From Ruminococcaceae bacterium UBA1730 (GTDB lineage: Bacteria > Bacillota > Clostridia > Oscillospirales > Acutalibacteraceae), in contig DCII01000028.1 in the NCBI GenBank assembly GCA_002315935.1, positions 1-12,621 on the forward strand: a DNA stretch of 12,621 nt, written 5' to 3'. The translations under genes and the position numbers were made by a program. Position 1 is the first letter of the stretch. Every line of letters starts with the position of its first letter. The notes below the pieces were generated by a model. It was not told the origin of the DNA. It saw only the letters and a list, made by a program, of their open reading frames with translations, and searched no databases. This document shows, piece after piece, positions 7,472-12,621 of the stretch.

Positions 7472-8242
7472 CTATCCGATTAATTTATCAATCGGATGCT
7501 CGCCTGAAACTCTGATTTTTGCCGTAAAAACCGTACCGGCGGAAAAATCGCAGTCACTGCCAAGCTTGCAGATAACGGGATAGCTGACTGTTGAGCCGAA
7601 AATAGACGAAGAGCTTCCCGAAACAAAATACTGCTCTGATGTACTGCTTGCGGCATATTTACCGACAGCGATAATTTTAGCATTGGCAGTTTTTGAGGTT
7701 TCCGTGCCCGTAACCGAAGTAAGAACAATGCTTCTTCCGTCTGAAAGACTCTGCGAAATGCTTCCGACCTGCTCCGGAGAAACATAGCAAACCGCTATTT
7801 TTCCCGTTCCTCCGTCATCCGGAGTAATACGGGCAATTTCACTGCCGACTCCGATTTCTTCATTCTCTTCGAATTCAAAAAGATAAGAAACGATTCCGTC
7901 AAGTGCCGAAACAACTGCTTTCGTTTCGCCGTTCTGAAGAGTTACATTTGCAATTGTCTGACCTTCCTTAACCGATTCACCCGCCTTGACGGAAAATCCC
8001 GTGAATTTTCCGACTGTATCTGAGCAAACTGCCCATGTATTTTCCGAATTAGAAACAATTCCCGAAACGGTTACCATCTGAGGAATGTCAAATAAAAAAG
8101 CCCAGATGATTACTGCCGCAAAGATAATTGCAAGTCCGATAAGTGCCAGCCACGACATCGGCGAGGAAACAACAATCGCTCTGTCAAGCTGGTCGGGAGT
8201 TGAAATTTTTTCCAACGCATTTTTTCTGTAAATATTTGCCAT
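7472..8242 (-). CDS. NHLP-type secretion adaptor, HlyD-like (short form)
   Basis: A 256-aa single-pass membrane protein. The N-terminus (MANIYRKNALEKISTPDQLD) is the recognisable start of the HlyD-like protein of NHLP bacteriocin systems. One transmembrane helix spans about 31-51 (WLALIGLAIIF... to AFLF). The extracytoplasmic part contains a lipoyl-like half-motif around VKAGESVKEGQTIANV and a partner around LDGIVSYLF...VGSEIARI, then a beta-rich region ending in the HlyD-like strand TVFTAKIRV. The long coiled coil of Gram-negative adaptors is absent, which fits a cell without an outer membrane. I chose ATG 8242, 2 bp after the sigma factor stop, with GGGAGAT as its site; an upstream ATG at 8257 overlaps the sigma gene. 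It probably links the ABC exporters to the cell wall space. Confidence 0.88.
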   Translation of the reverse strand: MANIYRKNALEKISTPDQLDRAIVVSSPMSWLALIGLAIIFAAVIIWAFLFDIPQMVTVSGIVSNSENTWAVCSDTVGKFTGFSVKAGESVKEGQTIANVTLQNGETKAVVSALDGIVSYLFEFEENEEIGVGSEIARITPDDGGTGKIAVCYVSPEQVGSISQSLSDGRSIVLTSVTGTETSKTANAKIIAVGKYAASSTSEQYFVSGSSSSIFGSTVSYPVICKLGSDCDFSAGTVFTAKIRVSGEHPIDKLIG

Positions 8243-8244
8243 TT

Positions 8245-8778
8245 CTACATCTCCCATTCAATATTGTTCTTTTCGAAATAGCTCCGCATTTTCTTTATTG
8301 CTCTGGATAACTGCACACGGACATTCACATCCGTCTGACCCGTCATAAATGCTATTTCTTTTGAGCTTTTGTTATTGAAGAAGCTCTCAACAACTATTTT
8401 CTGTTGCACTTCGTTAAGCTCCTCAAGAGCATCAGCTATATATTCACGCATCCTGCTCAGATATTCCGCTTCAACAATATCGTCTTCGAAGCCCTCCTCC
8501 GATGGCTCCGTATACTGCTCCGGGTCATCTATATCAACCAGAACTTTTCTATCTCTATAATAATTTTTCAGTTTATTTTTAACAATTACAAAAAGCCATG
8601 TTTCGAAGCTTGCTTTTTCGGGGTCGAACGAATCAAAACGGTTATAAACCAAGATAAACACATCCTGTGTCATATCCTCCGCCGTATGAACATTGCTTAT
8701 CTTCCCGAATATATAACGATAAACCCGGTCATAGTTCTTCTTGTAGTAATACTCGAAAGTGTTTTTGACCTGCTCCAC
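8245..8778 (-). CDS. ECF-type RNA polymerase sigma factor
   Basis: A 177-aa group 4 sigma factor with the two expected domains. Sigma-2 spans about 9-78: YYKKNYDRVYRYIFGKI, then the AEDMTQDVFILVYNRFDSF polymerase/-10 region and FETWLFVIVKNKLKNYYRDR. An acidic linker (about 80-110) follows. Sigma-4 spans about 118-170, with the helix-turn-helix SSKEIAFMTGQTDVNVRVQLSRAIKKM for the -35 element. The start is GTG at 8778 with a GGAGGG site 5 nt upstream; an overlapping ATG two bases upstream is out of frame. It is the first gene after the terminator of the precursor gene and is likely reached by read-through, since I see no good promoter in the gap. No membrane anti-sigma gene follows it. It probably controls this locus or its immunity genes (inference). 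Confidence 0.93.
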   Translation of the reverse strand: MEQVKNTFEYYYKKNYDRVYRYIFGKISNVHTAEDMTQDVFILVYNRFDSFDPEKASFETWLFVIVKNKLKNYYRDRKVLVDIDDPEQYTEPSEEGFEDDIVEAEYLSRMREYIADALEELNEVQQKIVVESFFNNKSSKEIAFMTGQTDVNVRVQLSRAIKKMRSYFEKNNIEWEM

Positions 8779-8811
8779 ATAATCCCTCCAACACTTATTA
8801 TTTCCATTTAA

Positions 8812-8846
8812 AATCCCGGCAGACAGTTTCCGAGTCTGCCGGGATT
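8812..8846 (-). terminator. Intrinsic terminator after the precursor gene
   Basis: A perfect 13-bp inverted repeat (AATCCCGGCAGAC / GTCTGCCGGGATT) with a 9-nt loop. On the minus strand it is followed by TTTTAAAT, so it terminates transcription coming from the precursor 20 bp upstream. Partial read-through would give much precursor mRNA and less of the sigma and export genes. Confidence 0.88.
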
Positions 8847-8865
8847 AATCCGATTGCCGGTTTCG

Positions 8866-9189
8866 TTAGAATCTTGGACCGGGTCCGCCGTTGGGACCGC
8901 CGTGGTGCGGACCATCGTGGTGTGGACCGTCGTGACGAGGACCGTCGTGGTGGGGTCTGTCAGGTTCGGGACGTGCATTGCTTTCTGACATTGCTTCTGC
9001 TGTTTCGGCAGCAGCACCGAGAGCTACAACTGCTGCTGCTCCGGCAACAGCGGCTGCTCCGATAACTGCGGTTGCTCCGATTGCGGCAACTGTTCCCAAA
9101 ACCTCGCCGAGGTTGCCACCGTTAACCTGTTCGAGATCCTCTTCCTTGATTTCATCGTTTGTTGCGTTTACCTCTTTTGTGTTGTCCAT
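8866..9189 (-). CDS. Double-glycine leader peptide precursor with His-Pro-Gly repeat tail (bacteriocin-like)
   Basis: A 107-aa precursor with three parts. Residues 1-25 are an acidic leader ending EEDLEQVNGG, the classic substrate of C39 peptidases, so cleavage after Gly25 would release an 82-aa peptide. Residues 26-66 are almost purely Ala, Gly, Val and Ile (for example AVIGAAAVAGAAAVV), able to form a membrane helix with small-residue packing as in class II bacteriocins. Residues 72-107 are polar, with four five-residue units at 80-99 of the form [H/R]H[D/G]GP, then NGGPGPRF; seven histidines fall within 20 residues, suggesting metal binding. There is no Cys, so no lanthionine or disulfide. 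The ATG at 9189 has a GGAGGAAG site; an in-frame extension to 9216 does not. Strong promoter and terminator flank it. The mature function (toxin, signal, surface peptide) is unknown. Confidence 0.85.
   Translation of the reverse strand: MDNTKEVNATNDEIKEEDLEQVNGGNLGEVLGTVAAIGATAVIGAAAVAGAAAVVALGAAAETAEAMSESNARPEPDRPHHDGPRHDGPHHDGPHHGGPNGGPGPRF
8894..8953 (-). repeat. Four tandem 15-bp repeats encoding pentapeptide units
   Basis: On the plus strand four consecutive 15-bp units share the form GGACCRYCGTGRYGN with a few substitutions each. They encode the four His/Gly/Pro units of the precursor tail (residues 80-99). Exact phase and near identity suggest growth by slippage or unequal crossing-over, so copy number may vary between strains. 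Confidence 0.85.
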
Positions 9190-9213
9190 ACAAACTTCCT
9201 CCGAAAAATATAT

Positions 9214-9262
9214 CAAAGATACCTTGAAAATATCTTTGTAAATACTTTACCATAATATTTAC
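9214..9262. promoter_or_regulatory. Two inverted repeats at the precursor promoter, possible operators
   Basis: CAAAGATA (9214-9221) and TATCTTTG (9231-9238) form a perfect 8-bp inverted repeat with a 9-nt gap, around and just after the expected start of transcription. GTAAATA (9238-9244) and TATTTAC (9256-9262) form a 7-bp one with an 11-nt gap that spans the -10 box. Either could bind a dimeric regulator; the first could also fold in the mRNA leader. Both are AT-rich, so chance is a real alternative. Confidence 0.4.
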
Positions 9263-9271
9263 TTTTGTCAA
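9244..9271 (-). promoter_or_regulatory. Sigma-A promoter of the precursor gene
   Basis: On the minus strand a perfect -35 TTGACA (9266-9271) is followed by a 16-nt spacer and -10 TAAAGT (9244-9249). Transcription should begin near 9237, giving a leader of about 48 nt before the ATG at 9189. It overlaps a 7-bp inverted repeat (9238-9262). Confidence 0.7.
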
Positions 9272-9330
9272 TAGAAAACTCGTATATTCAGACAAAATCA
9301 CATTCCCTTGAAGCACAAAAAGACCACCCT

Positions 9331-9930
9331 TTATTGTCTTGACTGCATCCATTGATCCAAAAACGACATTTGCTCATCAGTATGGAACCAATGCTCGCCG
9401 TTTTTCATAACGGTTACTTTTGCACCGAATTTATCGGCAAAGGCGTTTACTGTGTCAATACCTTGCAGATTGTCTTTTTCACCATACAAAATATCGGTGG
9501 GAATATTCCATTGAAACGGATTATTTCTCACCCACTCAAGATATTCCCATGAGAGCGTTTCACCGAACTCCGTGAGAATTTCTTTTTTCTCTTTCAGCTC
9601 GTTCTCCGTGACGTTTGCCCACATCATCATATCACAAATAAGTTTTTCCATATTGACAATCGGAGAGATGAAAAATGCCTTTACAATTTTCTTTTCACCG
9701 AGCGAGCAAAGAGAAAAATATGCACCAATGCTGTTGGCAATCAAATAGACTTTTTCAAACCCGACACTTACAGCATCGAAATAGTCCGAAAACTCTTTTT
9801 GAGCATCCCACGGTGTTTCGGACTTATAATCAAAACCGATAACCGTATCATTCGGAAAAAGCGTTTTATAATGCTCTGCCTCGGCGGCACTTCCGCCTTT
9901 ACCGTGAATATAAATAAAAAGATTATTCAT
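9331..9930 (-). CDS. Small alpha/beta-hydrolase family protein
   Basis: A 199-aa cytoplasmic protein with an alpha/beta-hydrolase fold. Visible elements are the oxyanion strand-loop LFIYIHGKGGS (4-14), the nucleophile elbow LIANSIGAYFSL (63-74) with Ser67 in A-N-S-I-G (the first Gly of G-x-S-x-G is Ala), the acid D153 in ILYGEKDNLQG, and the late histidine H180 (or H183) in NGEHWFHTDEQ. The triad therefore looks complete. The substrate cannot be read from sequence; serine esterases and dienelactone-like hydrolases share this layout. The ATG at 9930 overlaps the stop of the acetyltransferase remnant by 8 bp, so it was the next gene of an old operon; an in-frame extension to 9990 lies inside that remnant. 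It is followed by the precursor promoter region. Confidence 0.8.
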   Translation of the reverse strand: MNNLFIYIHGKGGSAAEAEHYKTLFPNDTVIGFDYKSETPWDAQKEFSDYFDAVSVGFEKVYLIANSIGAYFSLCSLGEKKIVKAFFISPIVNMEKLICDMMMWANVTENELKEKKEILTEFGETLSWEYLEWVRNNPFQWNIPTDILYGEKDNLQGIDTVNAFADKFGAKVTVMKNGEHWFHTDEQMSFLDQWMQSRQ

Positions 9931-10141
9931 TTTCCCACTCTTTTTTGAGTATCGCATACTGGTAAGTGTTTTCATATCTCGGTGTGCCATCGGGATTGTT
10001 TACAAATGAGATAAATTCCTTGAACAAGCCCTCCTGCCTCATTCCGAGCTTTTCGCAAAGGTGCTGACTCGATTTGTTGTAATCCTCGGTATAGGCATAA
10101 ATTCGCCGTGCACCTTTCTCCTTGAAAAGATAATCAAAGAA
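9923..10141 (-). pseudogene. C-terminal remnant of a GNAT acetyltransferase
   Basis: The minus strand encodes about 72 residues matching the second half of a GNAT N-acetyltransferase of the RimJ-like type. A helix FDYLFKEKGARRIYAYT is followed by EDYNKSSQHLCEKLGMRQEG, the typical Asn-x-Ser...Glu-Lys-x-Gly-Met motif of the last acetyl-CoA-binding helix, and the end VNNPDGTPRYENTYQYAI with its stop at 9923-9925. The N-terminal half is missing: the frame meets a TGA just upstream and the preceding sequence belongs to another gene. There is no start codon or ribosome site at the break. It overlaps the hydrolase gene by 8 bp. It is a broken gene, or the result of an assembly join. Confidence 0.75.
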
Positions 10142-10265
10142 TCATGACATCTTCTTCATACTTTGGATTTAATGAGCCTTTGTGTCTGTTTTTATTAAAC
10201 GCAACCAGATTTCCCGTTTGGAGAAATCCCTGCTTCATTTCTTTTCCACATTCAGGACAGCTCAT
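10134..10265 (-). pseudogene. N-terminal half of a small zinc-ribbon protein (DUF6487-like), truncated
   Basis: A 43-aa open frame starting MSCPECGKEMKQGFLQTGN, with ATG at 10265 and a GAGGAAA site. The C-x2-C knuckle followed by Gly-x-x-Gln and a basic HKGSL segment is typical of small proteins with a paired zinc ribbon, usually about 65-90 residues long with a second C-x2-C near the end. Here the frame stops at 10134-10136, before any second cysteine pair and right where the acetyltransferase remnant begins. The family name is from memory and moderate in certainty. It follows the membrane protein by 38 bp, with no terminator between. Confidence 0.6.
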
Positions 10266-10303
10266 AGTATTTTCCTCGTTTCCATAATTATCATTCCGGT
10301 TGT

Positions 10304-10666
10304 TTATTTGCGTTTTATCTTTTTCGTAACATACAGATTTGCAAACTGTGCTAAAACAGTGATGCCAAGTCCGGCAGGCAGATACCGGTTATAATTATCC
10401 GGGGTGTTTCTCACGCCGACGGAAATCACGATCAATCCCAGTGCAACAAACTGAAAAGCAAGAAAGATACATCCTGCGATACTTGGATTCTTCATTTTCG
10501 GCATACAGAAAACGAGAATAGTATATATTGCATAGAAGCCATAGAGAGTATAACTGACCCAGTTTGGCCATGGGAATGATAATTGCGGATTTGTCAGAGC
10601 AAAGGCAATAAATGCCAATCCCAATACCGAAAGAATTATCCCGAAAACCGTATATTTGTTTTTCAT
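10304..10666 (-). CDS. Small four-helix membrane protein, function unknown
   Basis: A 120-aa hydrophobic protein with four predicted membrane helices at about 7-25, 36-55, 62-84 and 96-114, a Pro/Trp-rich loop (FPWPNW, 31-36) after the first, and a basic C-terminus (TKKIKRK). I do not recognise a named family; it resembles small uncharacterised membrane proteins of Firmicutes. ATG 10666 is preceded by AAGGGG; a TTG two codons upstream is in frame but less likely. It begins 33 bp after the TetR stop with no terminator between, so it is probably in the regulator's operon and under its control. A role in resistance or envelope stress is only a guess from that context. Confidence 0.72.
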   Translation of the reverse strand: MKNKYTVFGIILSVLGLAFIAFALTNPQLSFPWPNWVSYTLYGFYAIYTILVFCMPKMKNPSIAGCIFLAFQFVALGLIVISVGVRNTPDNYNRYLPAGLGITVLAQFANLYVTKKIKRK

Positions 10667-10699
10667 TTCCAAGAACCCCTTAATTAATTATTCTTTATA

Positions 10700-11347
10700 T
10701 CAAAGCATTCCGAGCAAAGTCATCTCGGAAACCGTTTGTGCCGTGTTGTCATCGGTGAAATTGTTGTTTTCGTATACTGAAAGGAAATGCTCGATATGTG
10801 CTTTGATTTTTTGGATGATTTCCGTTTCCCTTTGTGGCTCACGGTCTGCAAGGTGGATAAGCATGGTTATCGGTGCAGTGTAGCCGAGAACGAGAAGTGA
10901 TAAATTGTCTGTTTTAACTTTCCCGTTCTTTATTAGATGCTCAAAAATATCCGTGTAAATAACTTCAATATCACCACTGAAATGCTTTGTTGCAAGTGCA
11001 GACATTCTATCATTGCGGAACTGTTCAATCGTCAATAATTTACGGACTTTTCTCACCATTTTGTCATTAAGCGTAAAATTCACCTGATGAAGAGTTAATT
11101 TTCTCAATTCATCAAGTGTATCGGGAAGTGAAATATTCTTTGCCCTGCCGAAATGTTCTCCGTAATAAACCTCGACTTTATCTATCAAGGCATTCCAGAG
11201 CGATTCTTTACTCTCATAATGCTTGAACAATGCTCCCTTAGTAACATTCAGGCAATCGGCAATATCCTGCAGGCTTGTGCCGTCATATCCATTCTGTGAG
11301 AATAAAGACAGAGAAACATTTAATATTTCATCGTTTGAAATTGCCAT
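10700..11347 (-). CDS. TetR/AcrR-family transcriptional regulator
   Basis: A 215-aa regulator. The N-terminal 55 residues form the TetR DNA-binding domain: ILNVSLSLFSQNGYDGTSLQDIADCLNVTKGALFKHYESKESLWNAL, where the helix-turn-helix covers about residues 24-43 and the G-x-L-F-x-H-Y motif is typical. The C-terminal part (about 60-215) is helical and would bind a ligand and dimerise, but gives no hint of the ligand. ATG 11347 has a GAGGTGA site. A 12+12 bp palindrome over its -10 box indicates autorepression. The membrane protein, zinc-ribbon remnant, acetyltransferase remnant and hydrolase follow in the same direction and are probably its regulon. Confidence 0.92.
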   Translation of the reverse strand: MAISNDEILNVSLSLFSQNGYDGTSLQDIADCLNVTKGALFKHYESKESLWNALIDKVEVYYGEHFGRAKNISLPDTLDELRKLTLHQVNFTLNDKMVRKVRKLLTIEQFRNDRMSALATKHFSGDIEVIYTDIFEHLIKNGKVKTDNLSLLVLGYTAPITMLIHLADREPQRETEIIQKIKAHIEHFLSVYENNNFTDDNTAQTVSEMTLLGML

Positions 11348-11360
11348 AGCTCACCTCAAA

Positions 11361-11388
11361 AATGTAGTAACCAATCGGTTACTACATT
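11361..11388. promoter_or_regulatory. Palindromic operator for the TetR-family regulator
   Basis: AATGTAGTAACC and GGTTACTACATT form a perfect 12-bp inverted repeat with a 4-nt centre. It overlaps the -10 box (11386-11391) and lies 13 bp before the regulator start. Size and place fit TetR-type autorepression. Confidence 0.85.
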
Positions 11389-11414
11389 ATAGCTTCCCTT
11401 CGCTTACTTGTCAA
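11386..11414 (-). promoter_or_regulatory. Consensus sigma-A promoter of the TetR operon
   Basis: On the minus strand TTGACA (11409-11414), a 17-nt spacer and TATAAT (11386-11391) match the consensus exactly. Such a strong promoter under an operator suggests a tightly repressed unit. Confidence 0.9.
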
Positions 11415-11665
11415 GAAAAAATTAAATCGGCAGATATATAATAATAGAATTTATAGAGAATTACATTAAACTAAGCGAGTTCCAAATAAGCTATAAGGAA
11501 GCCTTTGATTTTGTTCGTTCTATTTCACCGAACAAGGTTGTTCACAAATGGATTGCTCCAACTGTAAGCATCTATATCCGATTCAGGATATAGCAATAGC
11601 CCCCAACCATTGAATCAACAATGATTGAGGGCCTTCCGCTTTAGGTTTAATTAATAATCTCTCGA
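11415..11665. other. Intergenic stretch between the TetR promoter and ppdK
   Basis: Together with the promoter and operator this makes a 318-bp gap between genes. It holds the possible ppdK terminator and, on the plus strand (11426-11593), a 55-codon open stretch without start codon or ribosome site that I cannot assign. I see no RNA gene or insertion-sequence ends. Confidence 0.5.
11600..11631 (-). terminator. Possible terminator of ppdK
   Basis: An imperfect inverted repeat: CCCCCAACCATTG (11600-11612), a 6-nt loop and CAATGATTGAGGG (11619-11631). As minus-strand RNA all 13 pairs form if two G-U pairs are allowed; on the plus strand two would be C-A mismatches, so it fits ppdK, whose stop is 34 bp upstream. 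The run after it (GCTATTGC) is not U-rich, which weakens the call. Confidence 0.5.
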
Positions 11666-12621
11666 TTATTTATTGCTGCCTTCCGCAATAGCTGCCTGTG
11701 CTGCTGCAAGGCGAGCGATGGGAACACGGAAGGGTGAGCATGAAACATAGTCAAGGCCGATCTTGTGGCAGAACTCAACTGATGTGGGATCACCGCCGTG
11801 CTCGCCGCAGATACCGCAATGAAGAGCGGGATTAACGGGCTTACCGAGCTTGAGTGACATCTCCATGAGCTTGCCAACGCCGTTCTGGTCAAGCTTTGCA
11901 AACGGATCATTTTCGAAAATCTTGCTGTCATAGTAAGCATTGAGGAACTTACCAGCGTCATCACGGCTGAAGCCGAATGTCATCTGAGTAAGGTCATTTG
12001 TGCCGAAGCAGAAGAAATCAGCTTCCTTAGCGATTTCGTCAGCTGTAAGAGCAGCTCTGGGGATTTCGATCATTGTACCAACCTCGTACTTGAGGTCAAC
12101 GCCTGCGGCTGCGATTTCAGCATCAGCAGTAGCAACAACAACATTCTTAACGAACTTAAGCTCCTTGATTTCGCAAACAAGGGGAATCATGATTTCGGGC
12201 TTAACATTCCAATCGGGATGAGCCTTCTGAGTGTTGATAGCCGCACGGATAACAGCCTTTGTCTGCATTGCAGCGATTTCGGGATAGGTAACTGCAAGAC
12301 GGCATCCTCTGTGACCCATCATGGGGTTGAATTCGTGGAGAGAAGCGATGAGAGCCTTGATGTCATCAACGCTCTTGCCCTGTGACTTAGCAAGAAGCTC
12401 AATGTCAGCTTCTTCTGTGGGAACGAACTCATGAAGAGGAGGATCGAGGAATCTGATGGTAACGGGGCAGCCTTCAAGAGCCTCATAGAGAGCTTCGAAG
12501 TCACTCTGCTGATAGGGAAGAATCTTCTCAAGAGCAGCTTCTCTTTCTTCAACAGTGTCAGCACAGATCATTTCACGGAATGCTGCAATTCTGTCAGCTT
12601 CGAAGAACATATGCTCTGTAC
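11666..12621 (-). CDS. ppdK: Pyruvate, phosphate dikinase (partial, C-terminal part)
   Basis: The last 318 or so residues of pyruvate, phosphate dikinase, cut by the right window edge; the whole enzyme is usually about 875 residues. It interconverts pyruvate, ATP and phosphate with phosphoenolpyruvate, AMP and pyrophosphate, a glycolytic or gluconeogenic step common in clostridia. The fragment is the PEP/pyruvate-binding TIM barrel: TEHMFFEADRI at the edge, RFLDPPLHEFVP, NPMMGHRGCRL, EVGTMIEIPRA, FGTNDLTQMTFGFSRDD and the catalytic cysteine loop HCGICGEHGGDP near the end. The stop is at 11666-11668 after EGSNK. The first Met inside the window is not the true start, because the frame runs on through it. 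Codon use looks more biased, as expected of a highly expressed housekeeping gene. Confidence 0.97.
   Translation of the reverse strand, partial: TEHMFFEADRIAAFREMICADTVEEREAALEKILPYQQSDFEALYEALEGCPVTIRFLDPPLHEFVPTEEADIELLAKSQGKSVDDIKALIASLHEFNPMMGHRGCRLAVTYPEIAAMQTKAVIRAAINTQKAHPDWNVKPEIMIPLVCEIKELKFVKNVVVATADAEIAAAGVDLKYEVGTMIEIPRAALTADEIAKEADFFCFGTNDLTQMTFGFSRDDAGKFLNAYYDSKIFENDPFAKLDQNGVGKLMEMSLKLGKPVNPALHCGICGEHGGDPTSVEFCHKIGLDYVSCSPFRVPIARLAAAQAAIAEGSNK

Noticed and set aside
8894..8953. Possible CRISPR array
   Set aside because: The 15-bp units are contiguous with no spacers, and they are in frame inside a coding gene.
8866..9189. Lanthipeptide or other modified RiPP
   Set aside because: The core has no cysteine, and no LanM, YcaO or radical SAM gene is visible in the window; a modification gene beyond the edges cannot be excluded.
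8978..9241. Plus-strand Ala-rich open frame opposite the precursor
   Set aside because: It is a mirror of the Ala/Gly codons of the precursor and covers its promoter; the minus strand has the leader motif, ribosome site, promoter and terminator.
9320..9340. Weak hairpin (AAGAC/GTCTT with a following T-run on the minus strand) as terminator of the hydrolase gene
   Set aside because: Only five base pairs with an 11-nt loop, and it overlaps the stop codon; too weak to call.
9331..9990. Longer hydrolase reading from 9990
   Set aside because: The extra 20 codons lie within the acetyltransferase remnant in another frame and have no hydrolase character; the ATG at 9930 starts right at the first beta strand.

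Overview
The window looks like a piece of a low-to-medium GC Firmicutes chromosome. A Ruminococcus-like member of the Oscillospirales/Clostridia is my best guess. This rests on AGGAGG-type ribosome sites, consensus sigma-A promoters, a pyruvate phosphate dikinase of clostridial type, and a Ser/Thr kinase with an N-terminal zinc ribbon. The species is an inference. Every gene I trust lies on the minus strand, so the window reads from right to left.

Right end (about 11600-12621): the 3' part of ppdK, then a hairpin that may be its terminator, then a non-coding stretch. Next (about 9331-11414) is an accessory block: a TetR-family regulator with a near-perfect sigma-A promoter and a 12+12 bp palindromic operator on its own -10, a small four-helix membrane protein, the 5' half of a zinc-ribbon gene joined to the 3' half of a GNAT acetyltransferase gene, and a small alpha/beta hydrolase.

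Main feature (1-9271): a ten-gene peptide-secretion and signalling locus. A strong promoter drives a 107-aa precursor with a double-glycine leader, an Ala/Gly/Val-rich hydrophobic stretch and a His-Pro-Gly tail built from five-residue repeats. A strong intrinsic terminator follows. Downstream come an ECF sigma factor, a short HlyD-like adaptor, a C39-peptidase ABC exporter and a second peptidase-less ABC exporter. The last three match the NHLP/NHLM bacteriocin-export trio. After an apparent internal promoter come a 66-aa leader-like peptide, a STAS protein, a TIR-like/FHA protein, a PP2C phosphatase and a Ser/Thr kinase that runs off the left edge. Spacing is tight, with frequent overlaps, so the sigma-to-kinase genes probably form one transcription unit with the internal promoter boosting its distal half.

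Reading of the locus: the precursor is probably trimmed at Gly24-Gly25 by the C39 domain and exported by the two ABC proteins with the HlyD-like adaptor. The kinase, phosphatase, FHA/TIR and STAS proteins look like a phosphorylation switch. The sigma factor has no visible anti-sigma gene in the window, so the STAS/kinase/phosphatase group may stand in for one. No RiPP modification enzyme (LanM, YcaO, radical SAM) is visible, so the product may be unmodified, or the enzyme may lie outside the window. The export trio is a known family. The His-repeat precursor, the second leader-like peptide and the attached phospho-signalling module are the parts most likely to be undescribed.
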